From: Parvularculaceae bacterium
Lineage (GTDB): Bacteria > Pseudomonadota > Alphaproteobacteria > Caulobacterales > Parvularculaceae
Length of the DNA stretch: 64,000 bases
Assembly: GCA_021776475.1 (NCBI GenBank)
Contig: JAJFFV010000006.1
Coordinates: 62,001 to 126,000, forward strand
Reading direction: 5' to 3'
Shown here piece by piece: positions 63,236-64,000 of this stretch. The notes under the pieces were generated by a model. The model ran no database searches and was not told the origin of the DNA. It was given only the letters and a program-made list of their open reading frames with translations. Numbering within the stretch: position 1 is the first letter of the stretch; the number at the start of each line of letters is the position of its first letter. The translations under genes were made by a program, and so were the position numbers.

Positions 63236-64000
63236 ATGAACGGACGTAACTGGCTTATCTGGGGCGTAATGCTGATCCTACTGCTGCTAATGGTGCAGTA
63301 TATTAGCTCCACCGGCACCAGCACCAGCACCACACAGCTGACATATTCTCAATTTGTCGAGATGATCGCCAGCGGCGAAATCCAGGAAGCTGTGATTGAT
63401 GGCGAGAAAGTTACTGGCAAGCTTGCGAACGGCAACCCCTATCTCGTTGCGGTACCCCTCGAAGCCAACGTGGCAGATCGTCTGGCGGATGCCGGCGTTG
63501 ATACGACAATCAAACCGGAAGAGGAATTACCGCTTCTTCTTGCGGTCATTTTCCAGTTGCTGCCATTTATAATTCTGCTCGGGATCATCTTTTTCGCCAT
63601 GCGACAAATGCAAGGCGGCGGCGGCAAAGCCATGGGCTTTGGCAAGTCGCGCGCAAAGTTGCTGACCGAGCGGCATGGCCGGATCACGTTTGATGATGTT
63701 GCCGGGATCGACGAGGCCAAGGAAGAACTTGAAGAAATCGTCGACTACCTGAAAGACCCGATGCGCTTTCAGCGGCTGGGCGGAAAAATTCCGAAAGGTG
63801 CGCTGCTTGTCGGCCCGCCAGGAACGGGTAAAACATTGCTCGCCCGCGCGATCGCCGGTGAAGCGAACGTGCCATTCTTCACGATTTCAGGCTCGGATTT
63901 TGTCGAAATGTTCGTCGGCGTTGGAGCCTCCCGCGTCCGTGATATGTTTGAGCAGGCAAAAAAAAATGCCCCGTGTATTATCTTTATCGACGAGATTGAC
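63236..64000 (+). CDS. ftsH: ATP-dependent zinc metalloprotease FtsH (3' partial)
   Basis: 255 codons are visible; the frame continues past the window edge. Residues 4-21 are the first membrane segment, followed by a Thr/Ser-rich stretch ([11 protein letters not shown]), a periplasmic domain, a second segment (about 102-120) and [20 protein letters not shown] leading to the AAA module. [16 protein letters not shown], Walker A GPPGTGKT and Walker B IIFIDEID are present; the zinc HExxH part lies beyond the edge. AGGA is 6-7 bases before the ATG. It is a membrane quality-control protease. Confidence 0.96.
   Translation, partial: MNGRNWLIWGVMLILLLLMVQYISSTGTSTSTTQLTYSQFVEMIASGEIQEAVIDGEKVTGKLANGNPYLVAVPLEANVADRLADAGVDTTIKPEEELPLLLAVIFQLLPFIILLGIIFFAMRQMQGGGGKAMGFGKSRAKLLTERHGRITFDDVAGIDEAKEELEEIVDYLKDPMRFQRLGGKIPKGALLVGPPGTGKTLLARAIAGEANVPFFTISGSDFVEMFVGVGASRVRDMFEQAKKNAPCIIFIDEID

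Overview
The window looks like a chromosomal stretch of an alphaproteobacterium, probably aquatic. The evidence is gene order: erpA / dgt / SPOR protein / nagZ / scpA / scpB / tatABC, DUF4164 / zapA / 6S RNA / fau, tkt / gap / pgk / class I aldolase / thiE, and ruvCAB / ybgC / tolQRAB / pal / cpoB / tilS / ftsH are all typical of that class. The exact order or family cannot be fixed from this sequence. I found no rRNA, tRNA, CRISPR array, insertion sequence, prophage or replication origin.

Region 1 (1-15702) is the 3' part of one giant gene. At least 5,233 residues consist of units of about 20 residues. One half of each unit resembles an RTX calcium-binding nonapeptide, and the other half is a short 'I-x-G-x-I' beta-strand motif. 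The protein ends in true RTX repeats and a type I secretion C-terminal domain, so a very long, acidic, secreted or surface fibre is likely. Larger modules recur six times inside it. A perfect 13-bp hairpin follows the gene.

Region 2 (15.8-24.1 kb) holds a ligase-associated Lhr-type helicase, then a minus-strand run: a small membrane protein, a membrane-anchored amidohydrolase, an alpha/beta hydrolase, a RecD-like helicase, exonuclease III, a MAPEG protein and ErpA. Region 3 (24.3-30.9 kb) is the plus-strand core cluster dgt to tatC: nucleotide pool, cell-wall recycling, chromosome segregation and Tat export. A minus-strand SDR enzyme with its own Tat signal meets tatC tail to tail.

Region 4 (32-41 kb) is accessory metabolism: CtlX, a TauD-type dioxygenase, a delta-class carbonic anhydrase lipoprotein, an acyl-CoA dehydrogenase, a divergent LysR / azoreductase pair, a YmdB-type phosphoesterase and a DUF885 lipoprotein. 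Region 5 (41-49.6 kb) has fau, 6S RNA, zapA and its partner divergent from the tkt-gap-pgk-aldolase central carbon cluster, followed by a lipoprotein hydrolase and thiE. Region 6 (49.7-64 kb) has a Sel1-repeat protein, ruvCAB, DUF3052, ybgC, the Tol-Pal envelope system, tilS and the start of ftsH. A large opposite-strand gene for a 'choice-of-anchor L' surface protein separates ybgC from tolQ.

The points most worth a second look are the architecture of the giant repeat protein, a bipartite 70-bp motif shared by two distant promoters (20334-20403 and 32009-32076), the recurrent insertion of single opposite-strand genes into conserved core operons, a lipoprotein signal that appears frame-broken ahead of the 20.5-kb hydrolase, and the His/Asp-rich delta carbonic anhydrase.
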